DNA of 64,000 nucleotides from AC-32 sp963763475 (GTDB lineage Bacteria; Actinomycetota; Thermoleophilia; Gaiellales; Gaiellaceae). A program made the position numbers and the translations under genes. The DNA lies in the NCBI GenBank assembly GCA_963763475.1, contig CAVXOR010000002.1:186001-250000 (forward strand). The letters are read 5' to 3'. The notes beneath the pieces are model-generated. The model searched no databases, was not told where the DNA came from, and was given only the letters and a program-made list of their open reading frames with translations. Shown here in pieces: positions 24,418 through 32,461 of this stretch. Numbering within the stretch: position 1 is the first letter of the stretch; each line of letters opens with the position of its first letter.

Positions 24418-25751
24418 CAGCAGGTCTGGAGGTCGGGGGCGGTGGCGAGCAGCTGCCGTAGCGCGTTCTCGATCAGGGGCGGGTACTGCTGCTTCTTCCA
24501 GTGCGCGTTCGCATCGTGGAGCGCGCGCTTGGCGAAGCGGGAGAGCGCCGCCTCGGTCTGCCCGGTGAGCGTTGGGCCTCCGAACAGCGCGTGGGCTCGT
24601 GCGACGAGCTTGTCGGCCTCGCCCGGAACGTGCTTCGCCGATTCCTTCAGCACCCGGGGCCGGATCGCGTAGCCCGCGATCTCCCAGCGCGCGCGGAAGG
24701 TGGCCGTGTCCAGCCAGCGCGAGTCGTCCCAGCCAGCCACGTTCGGCGGGTAGAAGAGCTGCTGGCCGGCCAGCTGCAATAGCCACGTCCAGGCCTCGGT
24801 GTCGACCCCGCGGCCGAGCCCGCGCAGCAGGCCGGCGAGGTAGACGGCCGGCGACTTGACCATGCGCGGCCCGGTGTAGAGCGCAGGGTGGCGCAGGATC
24901 GCCGCGACGACCGGGCCGATCTCGTGGCCGCTGGAGACGTAGAGCCGCTCCAGCGAGCGCCTCGTGCCCGTGGTCGGCGCGACCGGGACGAAGTAGCCCC
25001 AGAGCTTGGTCACGAAGAACGACGCGTGGAGCCGGTGGTGCACGCAGAGGTGGCACGAGTCGCGCCAGTCGAAGCTTCCGCGCTTGCCGAAGATCCGCTT
25101 CGTCCCGGTGTCGTGGCGCTTGGGGTCGAACCGGAAGCGGACCGGGCCGAGCGAGTCGCTCCACGTGTAGCGGAAGCCGGTCAGCGCGCGGGCCTGCTCG
25201 CGCACGTCGCGCTCGGTATAGGCGCCACGATCCGCGCCGAGCGTGAAGAGCTCCATCAGCTCCCGCGCGTAGTTCTCGTTCGGCGAGCCCTTCTCGTTGT
25301 CGACTCCCGAGAGCCAGAGCAGCATCGCCGGGTCGCGCGTGACCTCCGTCAGCAGCCCGGGGAACGAGCTCAGGCCGAGGCGGCGAAAGAGCTGGTTCTG
25401 GCGCAGCATCAGCTTCGCGGGCCCGACGCCGTCGCGCGAGGTGGCGAACCAGTCGTGCCAGACGAGTGTCATCCGCTCGTGCAGGGGCTTGGTCGTGCGC
25501 ACCATGCGGTCGAGCCACCAGAGCTGGTCATGACCCCAGCGGTCGTAGGGCGAGAGCTTGCGCCCGCGGTCGTCGTGCGGGCGCGGTCCCTTCAGCCGGT
25601 CGCGGCCAGGCCGCATGAGCGAGTGCACGGCACCCTCCAGCCCCAGCTTCGCAAGTCGCTCGGCTTCACCCGGGCGGGGACCGAAGCCGGCGCGCCAGAG
25701 CAGGCGCTCGGCCTGCGGCTTGCCGAACTGGCCACGGTAGACGGGCGGCAT
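24417..25751 (-). CDS. DUF1800 family protein
   Basis: 444 residues. Recognised by the helical DUF1800 pattern: LLWRAGFGPRPGEAERLAKLGLEGAV near the start, MTLVWHDWFATSRDGVG, YARELMELFTLG in the middle and LAGQQLFYPPNVAGWDDSRWLD in the C-terminal third. Its role is unknown. No clear signal peptide is visible. It is the first gene of the DUF1800-DUF1501-cupredoxin set, 42 bases after the DUF1385 gene on the same strand. Confidence 0.87.
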   Translation of the reverse strand: MPPVYRGQFGKPQAERLLWRAGFGPRPGEAERLAKLGLEGAVHSLMRPGRDRLKGPRPHDDRGRKLSPYDRWGHDQLWWLDRMVRTTKPLHERMTLVWHDWFATSRDGVGPAKLMLRQNQLFRRLGLSSFPGLLTEVTRDPAMLLWLSGVDNEKGSPNENYARELMELFTLGADRGAYTERDVREQARALTGFRYTWSDSLGPVRFRFDPKRHDTGTKRIFGKRGSFDWRDSCHLCVHHRLHASFFVTKLWGYFVPVAPTTGTRRSLERLYVSSGHEIGPVVAAILRHPALYTGPRMVKSPAVYLAGLLRGLGRGVDTEAWTWLLQLAGQQLFYPPNVAGWDDSRWLDTATFRARWEIAGYAIRPRVLKESAKHVPGEADKLVARAHALFGGPTLTGQTEAALSRFAKRALHDANAHWKKQQYPPLIENALRQLLATAPDLQTC

Positions 25752-25793
25752 CGCACGTCCTGTATCGGCGCGAAGGCGCCGTTTGCTTGATAG

Positions 25794-26579
25794 CTAGGCG
25801 AGCTCTCGAGAAAGAACTGCGGCGACGGCTGTCAGCGCGAGGCGCGTCTCCTCGTCCGAGGGCTCGCGCGTGGTCAGTCGCTGCAGCGCGAGGCCGGGGA
25901 CGAGAAACACGTGCGCAAACCTCGAGCGCGAGGTCTGCACGATCTGCCAGAGCTCCATCGTCAGCGCCAGCGAGAGCAGCGAGACGGCGAAGGGCGTGTA
26001 GAGGGCCGGTGCGACCGGCCAGATGCGGTCGAAGAGAAGCGAGACCGGGATCACGAGCGCCGCGAAGTTCGTCCCGCAGCGCGGCGCAAAGCGAGTGGGC
26101 TTCACGTCGGCGGCCCAGGTGGCGACCAGGCTTCGCTCCTCCGCCGCCGCGATCGCGCGGTGCTCGGCGCCGTGCAGGAAGAGCGTTCGCCCGCGCAGCA
26201 TCCAGGCGAGCAGGACGACTGCCGTCCCGATCCCCAGCGGCAGCGAGGCCGACTGCGGGAGGACGATCAGCGAGAGCGGCGCGAGCAGCGCGCCGACGAG
26301 CAGCACACGCTCGCCGCGGCCGGCGACCCCGGCGCCGCGGAAGAGCGGCGAGAGGGCCGAGAACAACCGGATCAGCCCGCGCAGGAGCGGCACCTGCCGC
26401 AGCGCCTCGGGCGGCCTCGGCATCGAGCCCGCGCGCACGCTGCCGTCGCGGGCGGCGAATGCCCAGTTGTCCGCGCTCGCGATCACCACGCCGTCGGCGC
26501 GGGCCATGCCGCCCATGCGGGGCAGCTCGGCCCTTCGGTCGGCCTGGGCGAGTAGCTCGAGGACGCGCGCGCGATCCAC
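25794..26579 (-). CDS. DUF1385 family membrane protein
   Basis: 261 residues, GTG 26579. The DUF1385 pattern is visible: an N-terminal MGGMARADGVVIAS repeat of the family MGG...GV block (22-35), a central HGAEHRAIAAAEE motif (about 139-151) and a CGTNFAAL stretch, between four to five membrane helices. The His/Glu residues in HGAEH suggest a metal site; DUF1385 proteins have been described as possible metal-dependent enzymes, but no activity is established. A hairpin at 26601-26628 separates it from the small membrane-peptide gene upstream. Confidence 0.83.
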   Translation of the reverse strand: MDRARVLELLAQADRRAELPRMGGMARADGVVIASADNWAFAARDGSVRAGSMPRPPEALRQVPLLRGLIRLFSALSPLFRGAGVAGRGERVLLVGALLAPLSLIVLPQSASLPLGIGTAVVLLAWMLRGRTLFLHGAEHRAIAAAEERSLVATWAADVKPTRFAPRCGTNFAALVIPVSLLFDRIWPVAPALYTPFAVSLLSLALTMELWQIVQTSRSRFAHVFLVPGLALQRLTTREPSDEETRLALTAVAAVLSRELA

Positions 26580-26600
26580 CTCATCAGGATCGCGGGACCG

Positions 26601-26628
26601 AGGCCGCCCGGCAAGTGCCGGGCGGCCT
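26601..26628. terminator. Strong GC hairpin, terminator-like
   Basis: A near-perfect palindrome: AGGCCGCCCGGCA and TGCCGGGCGGCCT separated by two bases (13-bp arms). It lies 20 bases after the stop of the 25-residue membrane peptide and 21 bases before the DUF1385 start on the minus strand. There is no U-tract on either side, so it may act as a U-less terminator or an mRNA stabiliser. Confidence 0.6.
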
Positions 26629-26648
26629 AATCGTGCGTCAGCTGAGTC

Positions 26649-26726
26649 CTACCAGCGGCCGCGCGAGAAGAACCCGAGCAGCAGGAGGACGAGCACGATG
26701 ATCAGGATGATCCAGAGGATCGACAC
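26649..26726 (-). CDS. 25-residue single-helix membrane peptide
   Basis: GTG 26726 to TAG 26649 encodes 25 residues: a hydrophobic helix (SILWIILIIVLVLLLLGFF) ending in SRGRW. A clear Shine-Dalgarno (AAGGGGG) sits about 7 bases before the start. Composition and length resemble the tiny DUF3309-like hydrophobic proteins known in many bacteria. It is bounded downstream by a strong hairpin (26601-26628) and upstream by a region divergent from the HtrA gene, so it seems to have its own transcript. Confidence 0.6.
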   Translation of the reverse strand: MSILWIILIIVLVLLLLGFFSRGRW

Positions 26727-26790
26727 AGAGCCCCCTTCGTCGTTTGTCGCATGAGTAACGGCGTAGCTCCCCGATCGGTTACGCGACGGC

Positions 26791-26843
26791 TTAACGGAGC
26801 GTTAACGCCACGCAACGGAGGTTGAACACGGCGTCGATATAAC
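26791..26843 (+). promoter_or_regulatory. Palindrome and -10 element of the HtrA gene
   Basis: A perfect inverted repeat TTAACG-GAG-CGTTAA (26791-26805) lies in the divergent region between the membrane peptide and HtrA genes. Further on, TATAAC (26838-26843) ends seven bases before the HtrA GTG, the spacing of a -10 box that would start a leaderless mRNA at the GTG. No clear -35 box is present at 17 bases, which would suit an activator or alternative sigma factor. Confidence 0.45.
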
Positions 26844-26850
26844 GCGATTC

Positions 26851-28056
26851 GTGGCAGGACGCATGGGCGTGATCTACGCAGCCGGGCTGGTGGCGGCAGC
26901 TGCGCTGGGCGGCGCCCTCGCCCTCGGCGGCGCAGCGCTGATCGGAGGGTTCGACACGACCACCACCGTGCGCGCGATCCCTGCGCCACTGCCGGCGCCG
27001 ATCTCACTGAGCGAACAGTCGGCCAAGACCGGTGCGCTGACCGTGAACGCGATCTACAAGCACGCGGCGCCGGGAGTCGTCCAGGTGACCGCGACCCAGG
27101 TCGTATCGACGCCGAGCGTCAACCCCTTCGGCTTCGCCTTCCCCACCCAGCAGGAGTCGCAGGCGCTCGGCTCGGGCTTCGTGATCGACAAGGCCGGCCA
27201 CATCGTCACCAACTACCACGTCGTGGAGCACGCGCGCTCGGTGGACGTGAGCTTCTCGAACAACGAGAGCATGCGGGCGAAGGTCGTCGGCACCGACCCC
27301 TCGACCGACATCGCAGTGCTCCAGGTCGACGCCCATGCGCGGGCGTTGACGCCGCTCCCGCTCGGCAACTCGGACGCCGTCCGCGTCGGTGACTCGGTGG
27401 TCGCGATCGGCAACCCCTTCGGCTACGACCGCACGGTCACGGCCGGGATCGTCAGCGCGCTGCAGCGCGTGATCCAGGCGCCGAACAGCTACTCGATCGA
27501 CCACGTGATCCAGACCGACGCGGCCCTGAACAAGGGCAACTCGGGCGGCCCCCTGCTCGACGCGCGCGGCAACGTGATCGGCGTCAACTCGCAGATCGCG
27601 GCGGGAGACTCGGGCTCGAGCGGCAACGTCGGAATCGGCTTCGCGGTGCCGATCAACACGGTCAAGACGGTCGCGGCGCAGATCATCAAGTCCGGGCACG
27701 CCGAGCACGCCTACCTCGGGATCTCGGTCAAGGCGGTCACCGCGACCGCGGCGAGGCTCTTCCACCTGCCCGCGTCGCACGGCCTGCTCGTCGCCAGCGT
27801 CCAGCCCGGCAGCGGGGCTGCGAAGGCCGGCCTGCGCGCCGGGACGGGGAACGCGACCCTGGCCGGCGAGAGCTATCCGCTCGGCGGCGACCTGATCACG
27901 AAGATCGACTCGACGCCGCTCTACTCGCTCGACCAGCTCCGAGACGTGATCGGCGAGAAGCAGCCCGGAGACGACGCGCGGCTGGAGGTGTACCGGGGAG
28001 ACCAGCGGCACGCGGTGACAGTCAAGTTGGGACGGCAGCCATTCTCCCCTAGCTGA
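26851..28056 (+). CDS. HtrA/DegP-type membrane-anchored serine protease with PDZ domain
   Basis: 401 residues from GTG 26851 (ATG 26863 is possible). An N-terminal membrane helix (about 7-32), then a trypsin-like domain with the complete triad: His123 (TNYHVVE), Asp153 (DPSTDIAVL), Ser231 (KGNSGGPLL). A PDZ domain follows (about 285-395; LGISVKAV, LVASVQPGSGAAKAGL). It is an extracytoplasmic quality-control protease. It faces the tiny membrane-peptide gene across a 124-base divergent region with a palindrome. A TATAAC seven bases before the GTG suggests a leaderless transcript, so I keep that start. A rho-independent terminator follows at 28132. Confidence 0.93.
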   Translation: MAGRMGVIYAAGLVAAAALGGALALGGAALIGGFDTTTTVRAIPAPLPAPISLSEQSAKTGALTVNAIYKHAAPGVVQVTATQVVSTPSVNPFGFAFPTQQESQALGSGFVIDKAGHIVTNYHVVEHARSVDVSFSNNESMRAKVVGTDPSTDIAVLQVDAHARALTPLPLGNSDAVRVGDSVVAIGNPFGYDRTVTAGIVSALQRVIQAPNSYSIDHVIQTDAALNKGNSGGPLLDARGNVIGVNSQIAAGDSGSSGNVGIGFAVPINTVKTVAAQIIKSGHAEHAYLGISVKAVTATAARLFHLPASHGLLVASVQPGSGAAKAGLRAGTGNATLAGESYPLGGDLITKIDSTPLYSLDQLRDVIGEKQPGDDARLEVYRGDQRHAVTVKLGRQPFSPS

Positions 28057-28131
28057 CCCGTCCAGTTGGCCCCGACCCTCGGGGCCCGGTTCCCGGCCGC
28101 GCCGTTCGCCAGCACGGCGCGCCGGGATCGA

Positions 28132-28174
28132 AAGAAGGAGGCCGGAAGCCTGCCCCGGCCTCCTTCTTGTTTTT
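28132..28174 (+). terminator. Rho-independent terminator of the HtrA gene
   Basis: A perfect 14-bp stem, AAGAAGGAGGCCGG (28132-28145) with CCGGCCTCCTTCTT (28155-28168), nine-base loop, then GTTTTT. A smaller hairpin (GCGCCGT/ACGGCGC, about 28099-28120) lies just upstream. On the minus strand the same stem could end the flavin reductase transcript, but its T-run is weak there. Confidence 0.93.
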
Positions 28175-28234
28175 GGAGGGCACGACGGCACGAGGCTGTG
28201 CATCGTCCCGTCGAGCCCCCTTGATGAAAAGCGG

Positions 28235-29638
28235 TCAGTCCATGAAGGCCGAGTCGACCAGGTCGGCCAGCATCGGCACGGTGCGCTCGGCGGCGGCCTT
28301 GACGCCCTCGCCGAAGGTCGGGAAGACGTGGTGCATCGCGGCCAGGTCGTCGACGGTCGCGTCGAAACGCAGGGCGAGCGAGAGGCCCTGCACGATCTCG
28401 CCGGCGCTGCGCGAGACGACGTGGATGCCGAGCACCTTGCGGCTATCACGGTCGAAGACGAGCTTGAACAGCCCGTGCTCGGCCCCCACGAACTGGAACC
28501 GCTTGACGCGCTCGTTGCTCGCCACCTCGACCTCGTGGCCCTGCTCGCGCGCCTGCTCCTCGGTGAGACCGACGCTGCCGAGCTCCGGGTCGGTGAAGAT
28601 CGAGGTCGGGAGCACGGAGTAGTCGGCGACAGGCGCGTCCTGGCCAAACATGTCGGCCACTGCGACGCGGGCCTGGTACTGGGCGATCGGCGTGAACTGC
28701 GCGACGGCGGTCACGTCGCCCGCGGCCCAGATGCCGGGCGTCGAGGTGCGCAGGTGCTCGTCGACCGTGATCCCGCTCTTCGTCGTCTCGACGCCGACGG
28801 CCTCGAGGTCCAGCTCCTCGACGTTCGGCACCCGGCCTGAAGCGAGCAGCACCCGCTGGCCACGGCGCTCGTACGGGTCCGCGCCGTCGCGCGGCGCGAT
28901 CGTCGCCACCGCCTCGTCGCCCTCCTGGCGGACGCGCTGGACGAAGACGCTCGTCGCGAGCTCGATCCCCTCGGCCTGCAGCGCGGCAGCGAGCGTCGCG
29001 GAGGCGTCGGCATCGGCGAGCGGCGCGATCCGCTCGGCCGCGTCCACGATCGTGACCTGGGAGCCGAAGCGCGAGAACGCCTGCCCGAACTCGAGCCCGA
29101 CCGCGCCGGCCCCGACGACGAGCAAGGAGTGCGGCACCTCGGTCAGGTCGAGCGCGGAGACGTGGTCGAGCCAGTCGATCTCCTCGATCCCTTCGATCGG
29201 CGGCACCGCCGTCCGTGACCCGGTCGCGACCAGGAAGCGGTCGGCGCTCAGCTCGCGGTCGCCGACGCGCAGCGTGTGCGGCCCGGTGAACGTCGCCTGC
29301 CCGCTGACCGTCGTGAGCCCGGACTCTTCGAGGTCACGCACCCACTGCTCCTGCGGCTTCTTCAGCGATTCCTTCCACTCCCGGATGCGGGTGAGGTCGA
29401 CCCGTGCCGGGCCCGTCTCGATGCCGAGCACCGGTGCCCGCGTGTTGACGTCGTGCGCCAGCTCGGCTGCGACGAGATAGGCCTTGGTCGGTGAGCAGGC
29501 GACGTTGGGACAGCTCCCGCCCCAGCGCTCGCGCTCGACCAGCGCCACGCGCGCGTCGTAGTCGCGCATGGCCATGTTCGCCGCGTCGCGGGCCGCCGAG
29601 CCGCCGCCGAGCACCACCAGGTCGAATCGCTCGCTCAC
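28235..29638 (-). CDS. Pyridine nucleotide-disulfide oxidoreductase (dihydrolipoamide dehydrogenase/mercuric reductase-like)
   Basis: 467 residues. FAD-binding GGGSAARDAANMA near the start, redox disulfide C-x4-C in GGSCPNVACSPTK (about 41-53), NAD(P)-binding GAGAVGLEFGQAF, second FAD motif STPGIWAAGDV and the C-terminal dimer-contributed HHVFPTFGEG. The redox motif differs from the usual GGTCLNVGCIPSK, and no lipoyl or heavy-metal domain is attached, so it is not a plain Lpd or MerA. No pyruvate dehydrogenase genes are adjacent. Reduction of a thiol/disulfide substrate with NAD(P)H is the safe description. Confidence 0.87.
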   Translation of the reverse strand: MSERFDLVVLGGGSAARDAANMAMRDYDARVALVERERWGGSCPNVACSPTKAYLVAAELAHDVNTRAPVLGIETGPARVDLTRIREWKESLKKPQEQWVRDLEESGLTTVSGQATFTGPHTLRVGDRELSADRFLVATGSRTAVPPIEGIEEIDWLDHVSALDLTEVPHSLLVVGAGAVGLEFGQAFSRFGSQVTIVDAAERIAPLADADASATLAAALQAEGIELATSVFVQRVRQEGDEAVATIAPRDGADPYERRGQRVLLASGRVPNVEELDLEAVGVETTKSGITVDEHLRTSTPGIWAAGDVTAVAQFTPIAQYQARVAVADMFGQDAPVADYSVLPTSIFTDPELGSVGLTEEQAREQGHEVEVASNERVKRFQFVGAEHGLFKLVFDRDSRKVLGIHVVSRSAGEIVQGLSLALRFDATVDDLAAMHHVFPTFGEGVKAAAERTVPMLADLVDSAFMD

Positions 29639-29681
29639 GAGGCGATTGTCTCGCCTGAGAGCCCGCCGTTACAGTCCTGGC

Positions 29682-30305
29682 GTGGCAGTAGCCGAGGCGC
29701 AGCTCCTCGAAGCGCTCCGCGCCGGAGACGAGGAAGCCTTCGCCGCGCTCGTCCGCGAGTACCACCAGTCGCTCGTGCGCGTGGCACGCATGTTCGTCGC
29801 GACGCAGGCCGCCGCGGAGGAGGCCGCGCAGGAGACGTGGCTGGGCGTGCTCAACGGGCTCGACCGGTTCGAGGGCCGCTCCTCGCTGAAGACCTGGATC
29901 TTCCGGATCCTGACCAACATCGCCAAGACGAGGGCCCTGCGCGACGGGCGCACGCTGCCGTTCTCGGCGTTGCAGGACCCGGCTCGTGTGCCCGAGGCGG
30001 CCGTCGACGCCGATCGCTTCCTCGACCCCGAGCACCCGCGCTGGCCGGGACACTGGACGGTCAAGCCGGAGGCGTGGCCCGAGGAGGCGCTGGTCGCGGC
30101 CGAGACGCGCGAGCGGCTCGTCGCGGCAATCGAGGCGCTGCCCGCGACGCAGCGCGCGGTCATCTCCCTGCGCGACGTCGAGGGCTGGTCGAGCGAAGAG
30201 GTGCGTAACGCTCTCGACCTGAGCGAGACCAATCAACGCGTGTTGCTGCACCGCGCCCGCTCCAAGGTGCGGGCGGCGCTGGAGTCCTATCTGGAGCAGG
30301 CATGA
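29682..30305 (+). CDS. ECF-family RNA polymerase sigma factor
   Basis: 207 residues from GTG 29682; upstream codons in this frame are antisense to the flavin reductase gene. Region 2 (AFAALVREYHQSLVRVARMFV, then AEEAAQETWLGVL and SLKTWIFRILTNIAKTR) and region 4 (EALPATQRAVISLRDVEGWSSEEVRNALDLS) are both clear. The four-base overlap with a zinc-finger protein gene identifies its anti-sigma partner. The signal and target promoter are unknown. Confidence 0.9.
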   Translation: MAVAEAQLLEALRAGDEEAFAALVREYHQSLVRVARMFVATQAAAEEAAQETWLGVLNGLDRFEGRSSLKTWIFRILTNIAKTRALRDGRTLPFSALQDPARVPEAAVDADRFLDPEHPRWPGHWTVKPEAWPEEALVAAETRERLVAAIEALPATQRAVISLRDVEGWSSEEVRNALDLSETNQRVLLHRARSKVRAALESYLEQA

Positions 30306-30553
30306 GCGTGGACGTCGAACAACTGAGCTGCCAGGAGCTCGTCGAGCTCGTGACTGACTACCTCGAGGGCGCGCTCTCCGCGGAGGAGACGGACCGCTTC
30401 GAGGATCACATCGGCCGTTGCACCGGCTGCTCCGCCTATCTCGAGCAGATCCGGCAGACGATCGCGCTCGCCGGCCGGCTGACGCCCGAGTCGCTCTCGC
30501 CCGAGGCCGAGCACGCGCTGCGCGACGCCTTCCGCGGCTGGCGTTCCACGTAA
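30302..30553 (+). CDS. Zinc-finger anti-sigma factor (ZAS type)
   Basis: 83 residues, ATG overlapping the sigma gene (ATGA). The anti-sigma zinc-binding pattern is present: Cys (LSCQELV), then H-x3-C-x2-C in HIGRCTGC (about 36-43). No membrane segment is found, so it is a soluble anti-sigma factor. It should sequester the sigma factor encoded at 29682 until a redox or zinc-linked signal releases it. Confidence 0.87.
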   Translation: MSVDVEQLSCQELVELVTDYLEGALSAEETDRFEDHIGRCTGCSAYLEQIRQTIALAGRLTPESLSPEAEHALRDAFRGWRST

Positions 30554-30595
30554 CCGGCGTCCTGACGCGCACGCAAGTCGTAGCGTTACGCCCTC

Positions 30596-31696
30596 GTGAT
30601 CGAGCAGCACTTCGGCGAGAGCTCCCCGTGGTCCCTCGGCATCGAGGAGGAGATGCTGATCCTCGACGCCGAGACGCTGGCCCTGGCGCCCGGGGTGGAG
30701 GGCCTGCTGGCCGGGGTCGAAGGGAAGGAGCTGCCGGGCGAGCTGAAGATGGAGCTGCTCGCTTCGATGGTCGAGCTCGCCACCCGGGTCTGCGCCAGTC
30801 CGCAGGAGGCACTCGAGGCCTTGCGCGCGCTGCGCGCGGCCGCCGACGAGGGGGCGCGCGCCGCCGGCCTGCGGATCGCGGCCGCCGGGACGCACCCGTT
30901 CAGCCTTCCGCAGGCGCAGGACATCGCGCCCGATCCGCGCTACCTCGAGTTCGTCCAGTACGCGGGCGTCTCGGCGAGGCGGCAGGGGGTCTGCGGCCTG
31001 CACGTCCACGTGGCGGTGCCGGGCCCGGAGGAATGCATGCGCGCCCTGGAGGGCGTGCTCCCGTGGCTGCCGCTCGTGCTGGCGCTGTCGGCCAACTCTC
31101 CCTACCTCGCAGGCGAGGAGACCGGTCTCGCGTCCGCGCGGGCGGAGGTGCTCGCGATGCTGCCGCGCGCCGCGGCCCCTCCCGTGTTCGGCTCGTACGC
31201 GGAGTGGGAGGCCTTCGTCGAGCGCTTCGTCGAGATCGGGCTGGCCGACGGCTACACGCGCTTCTGGTGGGACGTCCGGCCACACCCGCGCTTCGGCACG
31301 CTCGAGGTGCGCGCGCCCGACCAGCCGACCTCGGTCGAGCACACCGCCGCCTTCGGCGCCCTGCTGCAGGCTCTCTGCGTGACCGTGCTCGAAGGCGAAG
31401 CGCCCGCGCCGGCGAACCGCGGCGACTACGCGCAGAACCGCTGGGCCGCCCTGCGCTTCGGGCCGAGGGCTGAGCTGATCCATCCGCAGGGCGACCGGCT
31501 GGTCAGCGTCCAGGAGCTGACTCACGAGCTGCTGGCCCTGATCGAGCCCGCGGTGCGCGAGCTCGGCAGTGTCGGGGCGCTGAGCGCGCTCGACCCGCGC
31601 AGCTGTGAGGGCGACCGGCAGCTCGAGGTCGGCCGGGAGCGGGGCCTCGAGGCGGTTGCCGCGGACACCGCCGAGCGGTCGCTACGATCGGCCTAG
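30596..31696 (+). CDS. Carboxylate-amine ligase, glutamate-cysteine ligase type 2 (YbdK-like)
   Basis: 366 residues from GTG 30596. The family opens with SLGIEEEMLILDAETL (ATP/Mg-binding glutamates), followed by HPFSLPQ, QGVCGLHVHVAVP and WWDVRPHPRFGTLEVRAPDQP, all typical of GCS2/YbdK. Such enzymes join glutamate to cysteine or another amine. In actinobacteria a relative (EgtA) makes gamma-glutamylcysteine for ergothioneine; that role is possible but unproven here. It lies 42 bases after the anti-sigma gene and touches the metal-binding domain gene. Confidence 0.88.
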   Translation: MIEQHFGESSPWSLGIEEEMLILDAETLALAPGVEGLLAGVEGKELPGELKMELLASMVELATRVCASPQEALEALRALRAAADEGARAAGLRIAAAGTHPFSLPQAQDIAPDPRYLEFVQYAGVSARRQGVCGLHVHVAVPGPEECMRALEGVLPWLPLVLALSANSPYLAGEETGLASARAEVLAMLPRAAAPPVFGSYAEWEAFVERFVEIGLADGYTRFWWDVRPHPRFGTLEVRAPDQPTSVEHTAAFGALLQALCVTVLEGEAPAPANRGDYAQNRWAALRFGPRAELIHPQGDRLVSVQELTHELLALIEPAVRELGSVGALSALDPRSCEGDRQLEVGRERGLEAVAADTAERSLRSA

Positions 31697-31915
31697 ATGG
31701 CCATCCGCTCCGAGACGATCCAGGTCAGCGGCATCCGCTGCGAGCGCTGCGTCGGCCGGCTCGCCGGTGCGCTGCGCGGCCACGACGGCCTCGAGCTCGC
31801 GAATGCGAACCTGATGGGGCAGGTCCAGCTGCAGTGGAACGACGAGCAGACCGACCGCGACGCGATCATGGCCGCGATGGCCAGAGCCGGCTTCCGGGAG
31901 CTCGAGACCGTCTAG
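31697..31915 (+). CDS. Heavy-metal-associated (HMA) domain protein, copper-chaperone-like
   Basis: 72 residues forming a single ferredoxin-like HMA domain. The metal loop GIRCERCVGRL carries CxxC at about residues 15-18, close to the MxCxxC of CopZ-type chaperones but with Arg in place of the Met. It starts directly after the stop of the YbdK-like gene. It may deliver or bind Cu(I) or a similar metal; no metal ATPase is adjacent. The last four bases overlap the opposite-strand DUF2171-like gene. Confidence 0.78.
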   Translation: MAIRSETIQVSGIRCERCVGRLAGALRGHDGLELANANLMGQVQLQWNDEQTDRDAIMAAMARAGFRELETV

Positions 31916-32364
31916 ACGGGGTCGTGCGAGTCGGGCGGGATGATCGGCCGGCCGCGCAAACCCGCCTCGCTCTCACCCTCCCGGATCTTGGCCCGTTCCG
32001 CCGCCGCGGGCTCGACACCGGTTCGTAGCTCCTGCTGCTCCGCGCTCCAGGCCGGGTCGTCCGGGGTCACCTCGCCGTAGCCCTGGGTCTCGGGTTGGCC
32101 ATAGCCCTCGGCGAGGCCGTAGTGCTGGGCGATCGCCCCGTGGTCGAGGTCGCCGTTCTTGAGGGGCGGCGACTCCTCCACCAGCTCCTTGGAAATGGTC
32201 AGTCGCACGACCTGCTCCTGGTCGTCGGCATGCGCGAACGCCTTCGGGACCGCGTGCTTCCTCTTGCGGATCAGGCCCTCCTCGACGATCAGGAAGTCGC
32301 CCTCGACCGCGACCACGTGGCCGACCTTGCCGTCATCAGTACCGATCACTTCGTAATTTTCCAT
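31912..32364 (-). CDS. DUF2171/PRC-barrel-like small protein
   Basis: 150 residues from ATG 32364 (MENYEVIGTDDGKVGHVV). The first 65 residues form a short beta-barrel-like pattern (VGHVVAVEGDFLIVEEGLI, HAVPKAFAH) as in DUF2171 or PRC-barrel proteins. The C-terminal half is polar and looks disordered (YGLAEGYGQPETQGYGEV). Longer upstream frames run into the SigR-type promoter region and were rejected. It diverges from the SigR-like gene, and its leader overlaps the GGAAT-N18-GTT element. Confidence 0.72.
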   Translation of the reverse strand: MENYEVIGTDDGKVGHVVAVEGDFLIVEEGLIRKRKHAVPKAFAHADDQEQVVRLTISKELVEESPPLKNGDLDHGAIAQHYGLAEGYGQPETQGYGEVTPDDPAWSAEQQELRTGVEPAAAERAKIREGESEAGLRGRPIIPPDSHDPV

Positions 32365-32399
32365 GAGGGGCCAGTACCCGACCCGACCCGCGCGAAACG

Positions 32400-32425
32400 G
32401 GAATGCCAGGGGGCCCGGCGGCGTT
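32400..32425 (+). promoter_or_regulatory. SigR/SigH-type promoter of the downstream ECF sigma gene
   Basis: GGAAT (32400-32404), exactly 18 bases, then GTT (32423-32425). This is the consensus reported for Streptomyces SigR and mycobacterial SigH (GGAAT-N18-GTT). It ends 36 bases before the ATG of the SigR-like gene, so it fits autoregulation of the sigma/anti-sigma operon under thiol stress. Confidence 0.75.
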
Positions 32426-32461
32426 CCAAGGCACGAGAACGACGATGCTAGGGTGGCCGCG

